Shown piece after piece: positions 45,358 to 54,686 of a stretch of 64,000 nucleotides of DNA. Each line of letters starts with the position of its first letter. Within the stretch, counting starts at the first letter, position 1. This stretch comes from Roseococcus microcysteis (GTDB lineage: Bacteria > Pseudomonadota > Alphaproteobacteria > Acetobacterales > Acetobacteraceae): positions 3,860,501 through 3,924,500 of the forward strand of contig NZ_CP061718.1 of the NCBI RefSeq assembly GCF_014764365.1. Direction: 5' to 3'. A program made the translations under genes and the position numbers. The notes under the pieces were generated by a model. It was not told where the DNA came from. It did not search any database and was given only the letters and a program-made list of their open reading frames with translations.

Positions 45358-45380
45358 GTCTGGTCCTTCCGGGCCCTGCT

Positions 45381-46442
45381 TCAGCGCAAAGCCACCCGAT
45401 TCCCGGGCAGAGTTTCGATCCGGCCGGCAAGCTCCAATTCCATGAGCGCGCCGGCAAGTGCGGACGGCGATAGCTGGCAGCGCCGCCCCAACTCGTCAAC
45501 CGAGATGGCCGCCGGACCCAGGGATTCAAGAAGTTGGGCGGCCGCGTCCGAGGGGGCGGGTGGCACTTCCCTCGGTAATTCAGGGGCTTGGGGCAGGGTG
45601 TCGAGCAGCATTCGCCGGCGGGCGACAGGGGCGGTGGGCAGGTGGTCCAGCACATCGGCCGCCGTTTCCGTGATCTGCGCGCCGCGCCGCAGCAATTCGT
45701 TGGAGCCCCGGCAGCGCGGATCGAGGGGGTGGCCCGGCACGGCGAACAGCTCCCGCCCCGCCTCGGCCGCCAGCCGCGCGGTGATCAGCGTGCCCGATTG
45801 CAGCGCCGCCTCCACCACCACGACCCCCAGCGAGACCCCGGCCACGATGCGGTTGCGGCGGGGGAAATGCCGCTCGCGCGGGGCAGCGCCGAGCGGGGCC
45901 TCGGACAGAACCAGCCCGCCCTCGGCCGCGATGCGGGCCTGGAGCTTGGCGTTCTCCGGCGGGTAAGGATGGTCCAACCCGCCCGCCACCGCGGCCACCG
46001 TCCGGCCCGAGCGCAGCGCGCCCAGATGCGCCGCCGTATCAATGCCGCGCGCCAGGCCCGAGACGATGGTGACGTCCCGCACCGCCAGCGCATCGGCCAG
46101 ATCCTCGGCGAAGCGGCGGCCGAGCGCGGAGGCGTTGCGGGCGCCGACCATGGCCACGCAGCGCTGGTCCAGCGCGGCCATGTCGCCCTGGGCGGCCAGC
46201 AGCAGCGGCGCGTCGTCCAGCTCGGCCAGCAGGGAAGGGTAGTCGGGGGCGCCCAGGAACAGGAGGCGGGCGCCCATGCGCTCCAGCGCCTCCATTTCCC
46301 GCAGTGCCACATCGCGCGGGCAGGCGCGGGGGCCGAGGGCATCCAATGCCGCCTCCGCGCTGCCATGCCGTGCCATCAGGCGGCGGTGCAGGACGGGCCC
46401 CACCCCCTCGGTGCGGGCGAGGCGGAAGGCGGCGAGGCTCAT
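45381..46442 (-). CDS. dprA: DNA processing protein DprA
   Basis: This 353-aa protein loads RecA on incoming single-stranded DNA during transformation. An N-terminal helical region is followed by the DprA Rossmann core: VAMVGARNASALGRRFA, VSGLARGIDTAAH, GLDHPYPPEN, PRRNRIVAGVSLGVVVVEA and the closing AVPGHPLDPRCRGSNELLR. A C-terminal winged helix (ISVDELGRRCQLSPSAL) is present. The start ATG overlaps the plsY stop (ATGA). It lies 23 bases before topA, the usual plsY-dprA-topA order. Confidence 0.95.
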   Translation of the reverse strand: MSLAAFRLARTEGVGPVLHRRLMARHGSAEAALDALGPRACPRDVALREMEALERMGARLLFLGAPDYPSLLAELDDAPLLLAAQGDMAALDQRCVAMVGARNASALGRRFAEDLADALAVRDVTIVSGLARGIDTAAHLGALRSGRTVAAVAGGLDHPYPPENAKLQARIAAEGGLVLSEAPLGAAPRERHFPRRNRIVAGVSLGVVVVEAALQSGTLITARLAAEAGRELFAVPGHPLDPRCRGSNELLRRGAQITETAADVLDHLPTAPVARRRMLLDTLPQAPELPREVPPAPSDAAAQLLESLGPAAISVDELGRRCQLSPSALAGALMELELAGRIETLPGNRVALR

Positions 46443-47035
46443 TTTCCGGCGCCGATGCGCGGCTCCGTCCCCGCCAGCAGCCGGCGGATGTTCTCCTCGT
46501 GCCGCACGAAGACATAGGCGGCGATGGCCAGCACGGCGATGCCCGACCAAAGCGGCAGCACCACCAGCGCCACCCCCGTCGCCACCACCATGGCCGAGAG
46601 CGCGCCCACCGAGGAGATGCGCGACAGCCGCGCCGCCACCAGCCAGGTCACGGCCGCGGCGACGAAGACGCCCCAGCCCAGCCCCAGCATGACGCCCAGC
46701 GCCGTCGCCACCCCCTTGCCGCCCTTGAAGCCGAGCCAGAGCGGGTGGCAATGCCCCAGCACCGCCGCCACCGCGGCCACGGGCGCCAGATGCGGCCCGA
46801 ACCACGCCGAGACCAGCCAGACCGCGACGGCGCCCTTCAGGAAATCCAGCGCCAGCGTCGCCGCCGCTACCTTCTTGTTGCCCGTCCGCAGCACATTGGT
46901 CGCGCCGATATTGCCGGAGCCGATGGCGCGGATATCGCCCAGCCCCGCCGCCCGCGTCAGCAGCAGGCCGAAGGGGATGGAGCCCAGCAGCATGGCGCCC
47001 ACCGCGGCCATGAAGGTGTCCAGCACCGCGATCAT
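46439..47035 (-). CDS. plsY: acyl-phosphate:glycerol-3-phosphate acyltransferase
   Basis: This 198-aa inner-membrane enzyme makes lysophosphatidate from acyl phosphate. It has about five to six membrane helices. The three conserved loops are present: GSGNIGATNVLR, HPLWLGFKGGKGVAT, and the C-terminal RHEENIRRLLAGTE. It starts in an ATGA overlap with pyrC and ends overlapping dprA, so it is translationally coupled on both sides. Confidence 0.95.
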   Translation of the reverse strand: MIAVLDTFMAAVGAMLLGSIPFGLLLTRAAGLGDIRAIGSGNIGATNVLRTGNKKVAAATLALDFLKGAVAVWLVSAWFGPHLAPVAAVAAVLGHCHPLWLGFKGGKGVATALGVMLGLGWGVFVAAAVTWLVAARLSRISSVGALSAMVVATGVALVVLPLWSGIAVLAIAAYVFVRHEENIRRLLAGTEPRIGAGK

Positions 47036-48300
47036 CCGAAGACGCGCCTCCCGGCCTTGAAGGTGGCCAGCACGCGGCCTTCCAGCGCCCTTCCGTCGAA
47101 GGGCGAGTTCTGCGCCTTGCCCGGCAGCGTCCCATCGCGCACCTGCCAGGCGCGGTCGGGTGCGATGAGGCAGAGATCGGCCGGCGCCCCCTCCGCGAGC
47201 CGCCCCGCCTCCACCCCCAGCAGGGCGGCCGGCCGGCAGGTCAGCAGGGCCAGCGCGTCGCGCAGCGTCAGGTCGCCGCCATGCACCCGCGCCAGCGTGA
47301 CGCCCAGCAGGGTGGCGAGGCCGGCCCCGCCCGCCTCGGCCTGGGCGAAGGGCAGGCGCTTGTCATCGGCATCGCGCGGCTGGTGGTCGGAGGCGATGGC
47401 GTCAATGGTGCCATCGGCCAGCGCCGCCACCACCGCCAGCCGGTCGGCCTCGGCGCGCAGCGGCGGGCTCAGCTTCGCATAGGTGCGGAAATCGCCGATG
47501 GCGGTCTCGTTCAGGTCGAAATAGGGGGGCGCGGTGTCGCAGGTGACGCGCAGCCCCTCTTCCTTGGCGGCACGAAGCAGGTCCAGCGCGGCCGCCGTGC
47601 TGACATGGGCGAAATGCACATGTCCGCCGGTGAGGCGCGCCAGCGCGATGTCGCGGGCCACCATGATGGCCTCGGCCGCCGCCGGCATCCCGGGCAGGCC
47701 GAGGCGCGTGGCGAGTTCCCCCTCGGTCGCGGCCCCCTGGCCGGCCAGCGAGGGCTCCTCCGGGTGCTGCACCACCATGGCGCCGAAGCCGCGCGCATAG
47801 GAAAGGGCCAAGCGCATGGTCCGCGCGGCGGCGATGGCGCGGGCGCCATCGGTGAAGGCCACGGCACCCGCCTCGCGCAGCAGGCCGTATTCGGAGAGTT
47901 CCTTCCCCGCGCAGCCCTTGGTGGCGGCGGCATAGGGCAGCAGCGTCAGGCTGCCGGTCGCCTCGCCGCGGCGGATCATGAATTCGACCAGCGCGGGGTC
48001 GTCCAGCGCCGGGTTGGTGTCGGGCAGCACGGCCAGGGTGGTGATGCCGCCCGCGGCCGCGGCCTGGGCGGCCGAGGCGATGGTCTCGCGGTGCTCGGCC
48101 CCGGGTTCGCCCAGCGCGGCGCGCATGTCCACGAGGCCGGGGCAGAGGATGGCGCCGCCGGCGTCCAGCACCTCCGCCCCCTCGGCCGGCGCGCCCGTGA
48201 GGCTCTTGATGCGCCCGCCCGAGACCAGCATCGCGCCCGGCGCGTCGAGGCCGCTCGCGGGGTCGAGGAGGCGGGCATTGGTGATGAGAAGGTCGCGCAT
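47032..48300 (-). CDS. pyrC: dihydroorotase-like protein lacking the HxH metal ligands (PyrC'/PyrX type)
   Basis: This 422-aa amidohydrolase-fold protein resembles class I dihydroorotase. At the place of the metal-binding HxH (usually DMHVHLREPG) it reads DMRAALGEPG, so His60 and His62 equivalents are Arg and Ala. The later TDHAPH-type motif reads SDHQPRD. One histidine in HFAHVST remains. In bacteria such as Pseudomonas, an inactive PyrC' supports assembly of aspartate transcarbamoylase. The partner pyrB is 1.7 kb upstream here. A catalytic dihydroorotase should exist elsewhere. The stop overlaps the plsY start. Confidence 0.85.
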   Translation of the reverse strand: MRDLLITNARLLDPASGLDAPGAMLVSGGRIKSLTGAPAEGAEVLDAGGAILCPGLVDMRAALGEPGAEHRETIASAAQAAAAGGITTLAVLPDTNPALDDPALVEFMIRRGEATGSLTLLPYAAATKGCAGKELSEYGLLREAGAVAFTDGARAIAAARTMRLALSYARGFGAMVVQHPEEPSLAGQGAATEGELATRLGLPGMPAAAEAIMVARDIALARLTGGHVHFAHVSTAAALDLLRAAKEEGLRVTCDTAPPYFDLNETAIGDFRTYAKLSPPLRAEADRLAVVAALADGTIDAIASDHQPRDADDKRLPFAQAEAGGAGLATLLGVTLARVHGGDLTLRDALALLTCRPAALLGVEAGRLAEGAPADLCLIAPDRAWQVRDGTLPGKAQNSPFDGRALEGRVLATFKAGRRVFG

Positions 48301-48334
48301 GGGCCTGGGTTATAGACGGGCGTCCACGCCTGCG

Positions 48335-48778
48335 TCAGAGGGCCTTGGCCATGAACACCCGGTCGAAGCCATCCTGCATGGCGCGGTGGGTCTCGGCATA
48401 GCCAAGCCGGGTGTAGAGGGCGATGTTCTCCACCATCCGCGCATGGGTGTAGAGCCAGATGCGCCCATGGCCGCGGCGCCGGGCCTCCTGTTCCGCGAAC
48501 GCCATCAGCCTCCGGCCGACGCCCTGGCCCGGCGCGGCGGCGGCGATGTTGTCGAGCAGCATCCCCTCCGCCGTGTCCTCCAGCACCAGCAGGCCCAGGA
48601 TCGCACCCGCTTCCTCCATCACCCAGGCCTGGCCGGCGGCGACCCGGGCGGCGTAGTCATCACCCATCGGGCCAGGTTCCCGCCCCAGGCGTGGCACGTA
48701 ATGGGCATAGGCGGCACGCACCAGCGCGGCCAGGGCCGGGGCTTCATGGGGAAGGGCGGGGCGAATGTGGCGGGTCAC
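48335..48778 (-). CDS. GNAT family N-acetyltransferase
   Basis: This 147-aa acetyl-CoA-dependent transferase begins VTRHIRPALPHEAPALAAL. The acetyl-CoA loop is APGQGVGRRLMAFAEQEA, preceded by LLDNIAAAAP. The C-terminal strand is ENIALYTRLGYAETHR, both standard for GNAT motifs A and B. The substrate is unknown. The GTG at 48778 marks where homology starts; an ATG at 48832 is in frame but adds a nonconserved leader. It diverges from the MCP-Cache gene. Confidence 0.85.
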   Translation of the reverse strand: MTRHIRPALPHEAPALAALVRAAYAHYVPRLGREPGPMGDDYAARVAAGQAWVMEEAGAILGLLVLEDTAEGMLLDNIAAAAPGQGVGRRLMAFAEQEARRRGHGRIWLYTHARMVENIALYTRLGYAETHRAMQDGFDRVFMAKAL

Positions 48779-48872
48779 GGCGCCAGGATAGGATGGCGTG
48801 GCGGGGGTTGGGAGCAGGGAAAGCTTAAGCATTGTGACGCCATGGAGACGAACGCGAACTGGAGCGTTCTCA

Positions 48873-49946
48873 ATGACATCCATGCCCCTGTCCACGGTCG
48901 CGGCGCCCGCCGCCGAGACGACCGCGCCCGAACGTGTCCTGGCCCTCACCGACAGCGCCGCCCAGGTGGCCGCGGGCAAGGTGCGCGCGATCCACGCCAT
49001 CACCCGCCAGACGCGCGTGCTCGCGCTCAACGCCACCATCGAGGCGGCCCGCGCGGGCGAACTCGGCCGTGGCTTCGCCGTGGTGGCGGGGGAGGTGAAG
49101 AACGTGGCGGGCGAGGTCGCGCGGCTCGCCACCGAGATGGAGTCCGAACTGACCTCGGCCTTCGGCGATCTCCGCGCGGTGGGCGAGCGCATGGTGAGCG
49201 AGGTGCGCGGGCAGCGGCTGGTGGACCTGGCGCTGAACGCCATCGAGATCATGGACCGCAACCTCTATGAGCGCAGCTGCGACGTGCGCTGGTGGGCCAC
49301 CGATTCGGCCATGGTCGAGGCGGCGTCCGACCCTTCCGGACCTCGCCGCGCCCATGCGGCGAAGCGGCTGGGCGTCATCCTCTCGGCCTACACCGTCTAT
49401 CTGGACCTGTGGCTGGCCGATGCCCAGGGGCGCGTGATCGCCCATGGGCGGCCTGACCGCTTTCCCGGCGTGGTGGGCCTCGATGTCTCGCACGAGCCCT
49501 GGTTCCAGGAGGCGCGGGCCACCCGCAGCGGCGATGACTTCGCGGTGGCCGACATCACCCCCTGCGCGGCCCTGGGCGGCGCGCCCGTGGCCACCTATGC
49601 GGCGGCCGTGCGCGAGGGGGGCGAGGCGAAGGGCAAGGTGCTGGGCGTGCTCGGCATCCATTTCGACTGGGCGCCCCAGGCCGCCTCCGTGCTGCGCGGC
49701 GTGCGCCTGCAACCACATGAGTCGGCCACCACCCGCGCGCTGCTGGTGGACCGGCACGGGCGGGTGCTGGCGGCTTCGGACGGGCAGGGGGTGCTGGCGG
49801 AGACCATCCCCATCCCGCCCCAGGCCGGCGCCTCGGGCGTGTTCGAGGCGGGCCGGCATCTCTTCGCCCATCATGCGACGCCGGGCTACGAGACCTATCG
49901 CGGCCTGGGCTGGCGCGGGGTGCTGGTGCAGCCCCTGGCGCGGTGA
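48873..49946 (+). CDS. soluble MCP-tip/Cache protein with inverted domain order
   Basis: This 357-aa protein has no signal peptide or membrane helix. Residues 40-85 carry a chemoreceptor hairpin tip ([32 protein letters not shown]) with the conserved Glu57 and Arg60. Only a short coiled coil surrounds it, far less than a full MCP signalling domain. Residues about 150-355 resemble a Cache sensor (VYLDLWLADAQGRVIAHG, EPWFQEAR, VLGVLGIHFDW). The order signal-then-sensor is the reverse of normal receptors. It may be a cytoplasmic receptor or a decoy in CheA/CheW arrays. It lies between pyrB and pyrC. ATG 48873 follows GGAG. Confidence 0.83.
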   Translation: MTSMPLSTVAAPAAETTAPERVLALTDSAAQVAAGKVRAIHAITRQTRVLALNATIEAARAGELGRGFAVVAGEVKNVAGEVARLATEMESELTSAFGDLRAVGERMVSEVRGQRLVDLALNAIEIMDRNLYERSCDVRWWATDSAMVEAASDPSGPRRAHAAKRLGVILSAYTVYLDLWLADAQGRVIAHGRPDRFPGVVGLDVSHEPWFQEARATRSGDDFAVADITPCAALGGAPVATYAAAVREGGEAKGKVLGVLGIHFDWAPQAASVLRGVRLQPHESATTRALLVDRHGRVLAASDGQGVLAETIPIPPQAGASGVFEAGRHLFAHHATPGYETYRGLGWRGVLVQPLAR

Positions 49947-49952
49947 GGCGGC

Positions 49953-50906
49953 TCAGGCGTTGCGACGCAGGGCGCGCGCCAGCACGTCCAGTACCGCCAT
50001 CCGCACGGCCACCCCCATCTCCACCTGCTCGCCGATCACGCTGCGCGCGGCGTCGTCGGCCACCGCGCTGTCGATCTCGACGCCGCGGTTCATGGGGCCG
50101 GGGTGCATGACGATGGCATCGGGCTTGGCATGGGCCAGCTTGGCGGCGTCCAGCCCATAGAAGCGGAAGAATTCGCGCGGGGAGGGGACCAGGCCGGAAT
50201 TCATCCGCTCGCGCTGCAGGCGCAGCATCATCACCACATCGGCGCCGTCCAGGCCGCTGCGCATGTCGTGATGGACCTCGACGCCCAGCCGCGCGCATTC
50301 GGACGGCATCAGGGTGGGCGGCCCCACCACCCGCACCCGCGCCCCCATGGCCAGCAGCAAATGGATGTTGGAGCGCGCCACGCGGCTGTGCAGCACATCG
50401 CCGCAGATGGCGACGATGAGGTTCTCCAGCCGCCCCTTCCGCCTGCGGATGGTCAGCGCGTCCAGCAGCGCCTGGGTCGGGTGTTCGTGCGTGCCGTCGC
50501 CGGCATTGATGACGGCCGCATCCACCTTCTGCGCCAGCAGGGCCGGCGCGCCGGACTGCGCGTGTCGGATCACCAGGAGGTCCGTGTGCATGGCGTTCAG
50601 GGTGGCGGCGGTGTCGAGCAGCGTCTCGCCCTTGTTCACGCTGCTGGTCGAGACGGACATGTTCACGATGTCAGCCCCCAGCCGCTTGCCGGCCAGCTCG
50701 AAGCTGGTGCGGGTGCGGGTGCTGTCCTCGAAGAAGAGGTTGATGAGGGTGCGGCCCTTCAGGAGGTCCCGCTGGGTCTTTCCCTGGCGGTTCAGCAGGG
50801 CGTAGCTCTCGGCCAAATCGAGCAGGGCCGAGATGTGTGGCGGCTCCAGCCCCTCGATGGCGAGCAGGTGGCCGGAGGGGAGGATGGGATAGGAGAAACC
50901 GCTCAT
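49953..50906 (-). CDS. pyrB: aspartate carbamoyltransferase catalytic subunit
   Basis: This 317-aa enzyme condenses carbamoyl phosphate and aspartate. [20 protein letters not shown] in part ([10 protein letters not shown]) is the carbamoyl-phosphate site. The 80s-loop [22 protein letters not shown], and the aspartate-binding LRLQRERM and [11 protein letters not shown] are all intact. It should pair with the inactive PyrC-like protein. It ends 6 bases from the convergent MCP-Cache gene; the usual pyrB-pyrC adjacency is broken here. Confidence 0.96.
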   Translation of the reverse strand: MSGFSYPILPSGHLLAIEGLEPPHISALLDLAESYALLNRQGKTQRDLLKGRTLINLFFEDSTRTRTSFELAGKRLGADIVNMSVSTSSVNKGETLLDTAATLNAMHTDLLVIRHAQSGAPALLAQKVDAAVINAGDGTHEHPTQALLDALTIRRRKGRLENLIVAICGDVLHSRVARSNIHLLLAMGARVRVVGPPTLMPSECARLGVEVHHDMRSGLDGADVVMMLRLQRERMNSGLVPSPREFFRFYGLDAAKLAHAKPDAIVMHPGPMNRGVEIDSAVADDAARSVIGEQVEMGVAVRMAVLDVLARALRRNA

Positions 50907-50952
50907 GGCCGAGCGGTTTACCCCTTCGCCACGAGGAGGGCCATGGGTCCCC

Positions 50953-52338
50953 TTACCGCACCGTCAGCGTCACCACCGCGCTCTGGCCGCCCTGGTCGGT
51001 GATGAGGAAGCTGGCCGAAGCGCCGGCCTGGGCGCCTGTGTTGCGCAGCGTGAACTGGCCGGGGCTGAATTCCGGCTCGGCGCGCAGCTGCGCCGCGCCG
51101 CTGCCGGTCGCGGAAATCCGATAGGGGGCCCGCCCGCCCGCCACTGCCAGCACGGTGGTGGCCGTGTTGGGCGCGATGGTGGGGGTGGTGCCGGGCGTCA
51201 CGGTCAGGCCGCGGCCTTCCACCTGCTGGAAGGCGCAGGCGCGCACCTGCGCCAGGCCCTGTTGCGGCGCCTGGGCCAGCGCGTCCGCCAGCTTGCCGGC
51301 CGCCTCCGCCGTGGCGTCCGCCCTCGCGCGCAGCCGGTCGATCATGCCGGCGGCCGTCCGCTCGGGGGGCGTTTGCTCGGTCGCTGGCTGTCCCGTCCTG
51401 TCGGGTGGGGGCGAGGCGGTCCGGGAGGCGTTGCGCAGCGCCGCCGTCGAATCGGCCACGCCATCGAGCGACGCGCCGCCGGCCTGCCGCGCCAGGTTCA
51501 TGATGGCGTCGAGATTGGGCGTCGCCCGCTGCACCTCGGAGTTCACCTGGATGACGATGGCCAGCGTGCGGTCATAGACCGCATTGGCAATGAGTGGCCC
51601 GGCCAGCGATTGCCCGCCAAGCCCCGAAAGCCCGGCGCGCGCCGATACCAGAACCTCATCCGCCTGCTTGATGGCATACTCCAAGGCCGGGTCGGGGGCC
51701 GTGCTCGCCTCCAGCTGGCGGCGTGCGCCTTCCAGCTCCGCCGCAAGATATCTCAGCGCCGCTTCGAGCGCGGTCCGCTGCGGCTCCGGCACCCTCAAGG
51801 GCGTGATGTGCGCGGAGAGCGCACGCGTCTCAACGCAGCTGAGGGCGGCGACGCCGGCATTGTAGACGTCCCGCATGGCGACCGGCGCGAAGCCATAGCC
51901 TGTGACATAGCTCGTGCCCGTCGCCAGGCCCGCGCCGAGCACCAGGTCCGGCCGCGCCCCGAAGGCCGCCGCGCCGATCGCGGTCAGGGTCCCTGCCGCG
52001 ACGCCCACCCGCGCCGCGCCGTCGAGCTGCACCAGCTGGCGTTCCCGCTCGCTCATCCGCCGGCGCCGGTCGCGCAGGAAGGCCAGGGCCTCGTCCAGCT
52101 GGAGCGCGGTGTTCCGCTCGCCTCCCACGGCATAGGTGCGCCCATGGCCGGGAGGGCAGCGGAGCACATGGTCCCGCCAGTCGGCTTCCTGTGTGGGTGC
52201 CCCCGGGGTGGGACTTCTGGTTGTTCTTGTCGAGGGGTTGCAATAGCCCTCCTCCGGCCCCAGCGGCAGGATCGGATCCACCACCGCGCAAGCGGAGAGC
52301 AGGCCGGCGAGGCAAGCCGTGGTGATCGCGTGTCGCAT
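50953..52338 (-). CDS. large lipoprotein of unknown function
   Basis: This 461-aa protein is not recognised. It has a lipoprotein signal (CLAGLLSAC, Cys17). A Cys-containing N-terminal region ([16 protein letters not shown]) and a hydrophobic Gly/Ala stretch near 115-150 follow, the latter possibly membrane-inserting. An Ala-rich helical region spans about 170-290, and a Pro/Thr-rich linker ([16 protein letters not shown]) lies near 310-325. A C-terminal beta-rich segment of about 90 residues ([27 protein letters not shown]) looks Ig-like. ATG 52338 gives the signal peptide at the N-terminus. It lies between ruvX and pyrB on the same strand. It may be an envelope protein; no activity can be assigned. 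Confidence 0.75.
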   Translation of the reverse strand: MRHAITTACLAGLLSACAVVDPILPLGPEEGYCNPSTRTTRSPTPGAPTQEADWRDHVLRCPPGHGRTYAVGGERNTALQLDEALAFLRDRRRRMSERERQLVQLDGAARVGVAAGTLTAIGAAAFGARPDLVLGAGLATGTSYVTGYGFAPVAMRDVYNAGVAALSCVETRALSAHITPLRVPEPQRTALEAALRYLAAELEGARRQLEASTAPDPALEYAIKQADEVLVSARAGLSGLGGQSLAGPLIANAVYDRTLAIVIQVNSEVQRATPNLDAIMNLARQAGGASLDGVADSTAALRNASRTASPPPDRTGQPATEQTPPERTAAGMIDRLRARADATAEAAGKLADALAQAPQQGLAQVRACAFQQVEGRGLTVTPGTTPTIAPNTATTVLAVAGGRAPYRISATGSGAAQLRAEPEFSPGQFTLRNTGAQAGASASFLITDQGGQSAVVTLTVR

Positions 52339-52398
52339 ATCCAGATCGTCCGGTCCGTTTCGGGATCGCAGGATTACGCAAGCGATCAGGAATGACAA

Positions 52399-52872
52399 TC
52401 AGGTGTTGAGGGCTCGCGTCGCGTCCAGCGCCCCCTGGAGCGTATAGGCCGCCGCCGCCGCATCCACCGCGGCCGCGCGCTTCTTCCGCGTCAGGTCGGC
52501 CTCCTGGATCATGGCGCGGTTCACGGCGGCACTCGACAGCCGCTCATCCCAGAGTGCCACGGGCAGGCCTGTGGCGTCGGACAGCGCCATGGCCCAGTCC
52601 CGCGCCGCCTGGGCGGCGGGGCCGAGGCTGCCATCCATCGAGAGCGGCAGGCCCACCACCAGCCCGCCCGCGCCCTCGCGCCGGGCGATGGCCATGATCT
52701 CGGCCGCTACCGCCGTCAGCTTGCCCCGCTTCACGCTGCCATAGGGCGAGGCCAGCATGAGCGACACGTCCGTCAGCGCCACGCCGATGATGCGCGCCCC
52801 GGGGTCGAGCCCGATCAGCCTTTGCCCGCGCGGCAGGGCGGCCCGCAAATCCGTCATGTTGAACACGGCCAT
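52399..52872 (-). CDS. ruvX: Holliday junction resolvase-like RuvX (YqgF)
   Basis: This 157-aa RNase H-fold nuclease of the YqgF family is implicated in 16S rRNA 5' processing. It has [17 protein letters not shown] with the first catalytic Asp, [11 protein letters not shown], and [13 protein letters not shown] with the Glu. The last strand carries [17 protein letters not shown] with the C-terminal Asp. The start at 52872 (MAVFNMTDL) is supported by similarity to typical YqgF N-termini; ATG 52857 is an alternative. It diverges from gatC, a conserved alphaproteobacterial arrangement. Confidence 0.92.
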   Translation of the reverse strand: MAVFNMTDLRAALPRGQRLIGLDPGARIIGVALTDVSLMLASPYGSVKRGKLTAVAAEIMAIARREGAGGLVVGLPLSMDGSLGPAAQAARDWAMALSDATGLPVALWDERLSSAAVNRAMIQEADLTRKKRAAAVDAAAAAYTLQGALDATRALNT

Positions 52873-52917
52873 GCCGGGGCTTATGGTCCGCCGCCCTTGT
52901 GGATGGAAGTGGAAGAC

Positions 52918-53211
52918 ATGTCGCTCGATGCCGCGACGGTGCGTCGCGTCGCCAATTTGGCCCGGCTGCGCCTGGAAGAGACCGAAGTGGAGAAGCTCCA
53001 GGCGGAGCTGAACGGCATTCTCGGCTGGATCGAGCAATTGCAGCAGGTGGACACGGACGGCGTGGAGCCCATGGCCGGCGGCGCGCCCGTCGAGGTGAAG
53101 CTGCCCTGGCGGGAGGATGCCGTGACCGACGGCGCCCAGGCCGAGAAGGTCCTGGCCAATGCCCCCGACCGCGAGGGCGAGTATTTCGGCGTGCCGAAGG
53201 TGGTGGAATGA
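52918..53211 (+). CDS. gatC: aspartyl/glutamyl-tRNA amidotransferase subunit C
   Basis: This 97-aa helper subunit of the GatCAB complex amidates misacylated Glu-tRNA(Gln) or Asp-tRNA(Asn). The sequence [39 protein letters not shown] (in part [12 protein letters not shown]) and a C-terminal [14 protein letters not shown] tail are characteristic. ATG 52918 lies after GGAAG. The stop overlaps the gatA start (ATGATG). Confidence 0.95.
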   Translation: MSLDAATVRRVANLARLRLEETEVEKLQAELNGILGWIEQLQQVDTDGVEPMAGGAPVEVKLPWREDAVTDGAQAEKVLANAPDREGEYFGVPKVVE

Positions 53212-54686
53212 TGCGCCCGACCGATTTGACCCTGGCCGAGGGCCTGGAAGCGCTGGACAAGCGCGAGATCAGCGCCGTGGAACTCACCCAGTCATTCCTG
53301 GATGCGATCGAGCGGCTGAACCCGCGCCTGAACGCCTATATCACCGTGACGGGCGAGGCCGCGCTGGCCGATGCCGCCGCCTCCGACGCCCGCCGCGCCA
53401 AGGGCGAGGCGCGGGCGCTGGACGGCATCCCGCTCGGCATCAAGGATCTGTTCTGCACCGAGGGCACGCGCACCACGGCGGGCTCGAACATCCTGGGCGG
53501 CTTCGTGCCGCCCTATGAGAGCACGGTCAGCGCCAACCTCAAGCGCGATGGCGCGGTGTTCCTGGGCAAGCTGAACCTGGACGAGTTCGCCATGGGCTCC
53601 TCCAACCAGACCAGCGCCTTCGGGCCGGTGGAAAACCCCTGGTCGCGCGCCAATGACCCGGAGAAGCGGCTGGTGCCGGGCGGCTCTTCCGGCGGCTCGG
53701 CGGCGGCGGTGGCGGCGCGGCTGGCCATGGGGGCGACGGCGACGGACACGGGCGGCTCCATCCGCCAGCCCGCGGCCTTCTGCGGCATCGCGGGGATCAA
53801 GCCCACCTATGGGCGGTGTTCGCGCTGGGGGATCGTGGCCTTCGCGTCCAGCCTGGACCAGGCGGGTCCGGTGGCGCGGACCGTCGAGGACAATGCCATC
53901 CTGCTGCGTTCCATGGCCGGGCATGACCCGAAGGACAGCACCAGCGCCAACCTGCCCGTGCCAGACTTCCAGGCGGCCGTGGGGCGCGGGGTGAAGGGGC
54001 TGCGCATCGGCGTGCCGGCGGAATACCGGCTGGACGGGCTGGCGCCCGAGATTGCCGCACTATGGGACCAGGGGCTGGACTGGCTGCGGGCGGAGGGCGC
54101 GGAGATCGTCCCCATCTCGCTGCCGCACGCGCAATATGCGCTGCCCACCTATTATGTGGTGGCGCCGGCCGAGGCGTCCTCCAACCTCGCGCGCTATGAC
54201 GGGGTGCGCTTCGGGCTGCGCGAGAACGGGTCGGACCTGAAGGACCTCTATGAGCGCACGCGTGCGCGCGGTTTTGGCGCCGAGGTGCGCCGGCGCATCA
54301 TGATCGGCACCTATGTGCTGAGCGCGGGCTATTACGACGCCTATTACCTGAAGGCGCAGAAGGTCCGCGCCCTGATCCGGCGCGACTTTGAACTGGCCTG
54401 GGGAAAGGTGGACGCCATCGTCACCCCCGCCACGCCGTCCGCCGCTTTCGCCATGGACGAGAAGCAGGATGACCCCGTGACGATGTACCTGAACGACGTC
54501 TTCACCGTGACGGCGAATCTGGCGGGGCTACCAGGCCTGGCCGTGCCGGCAGGGCTGGACGGGCAGGGGCTGCCGCTCGGCCTGCAGGTGATCGGGCGGG
54601 CCTTTGACGAGGAAACGGTGTTTGCCGTGGGCGGCGCCATCGAGCGCGCCGCGGGCTTCACCGCCAAGCCGGGGATGATGGCATGA
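53208..54686 (+). CDS. gatA: aspartyl/glutamyl-tRNA amidotransferase subunit A
   Basis: This 492-aa amidase subunit generates ammonia from glutamine. The Ser-cisSer-Lys triad is in place: Lys79 in [10 protein letters not shown], the serine in [14 protein letters not shown] near 160, and the nucleophile in [15 protein letters not shown] near 184. [11 protein letters not shown] and [11 protein letters not shown] follow. Two adjacent ATG codons (53208 and 53211) are equally plausible. The stop overlaps gatB (ATGA). Confidence 0.96.
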   Translation: MMRPTDLTLAEGLEALDKREISAVELTQSFLDAIERLNPRLNAYITVTGEAALADAAASDARRAKGEARALDGIPLGIKDLFCTEGTRTTAGSNILGGFVPPYESTVSANLKRDGAVFLGKLNLDEFAMGSSNQTSAFGPVENPWSRANDPEKRLVPGGSSGGSAAAVAARLAMGATATDTGGSIRQPAAFCGIAGIKPTYGRCSRWGIVAFASSLDQAGPVARTVEDNAILLRSMAGHDPKDSTSANLPVPDFQAAVGRGVKGLRIGVPAEYRLDGLAPEIAALWDQGLDWLRAEGAEIVPISLPHAQYALPTYYVVAPAEASSNLARYDGVRFGLRENGSDLKDLYERTRARGFGAEVRRRIMIGTYVLSAGYYDAYYLKAQKVRALIRRDFELAWGKVDAIVTPATPSAAFAMDEKQDDPVTMYLNDVFTVTANLAGLPGLAVPAGLDGQGLPLGLQVIGRAFDEETVFAVGGAIERAAGFTAKPGMMA

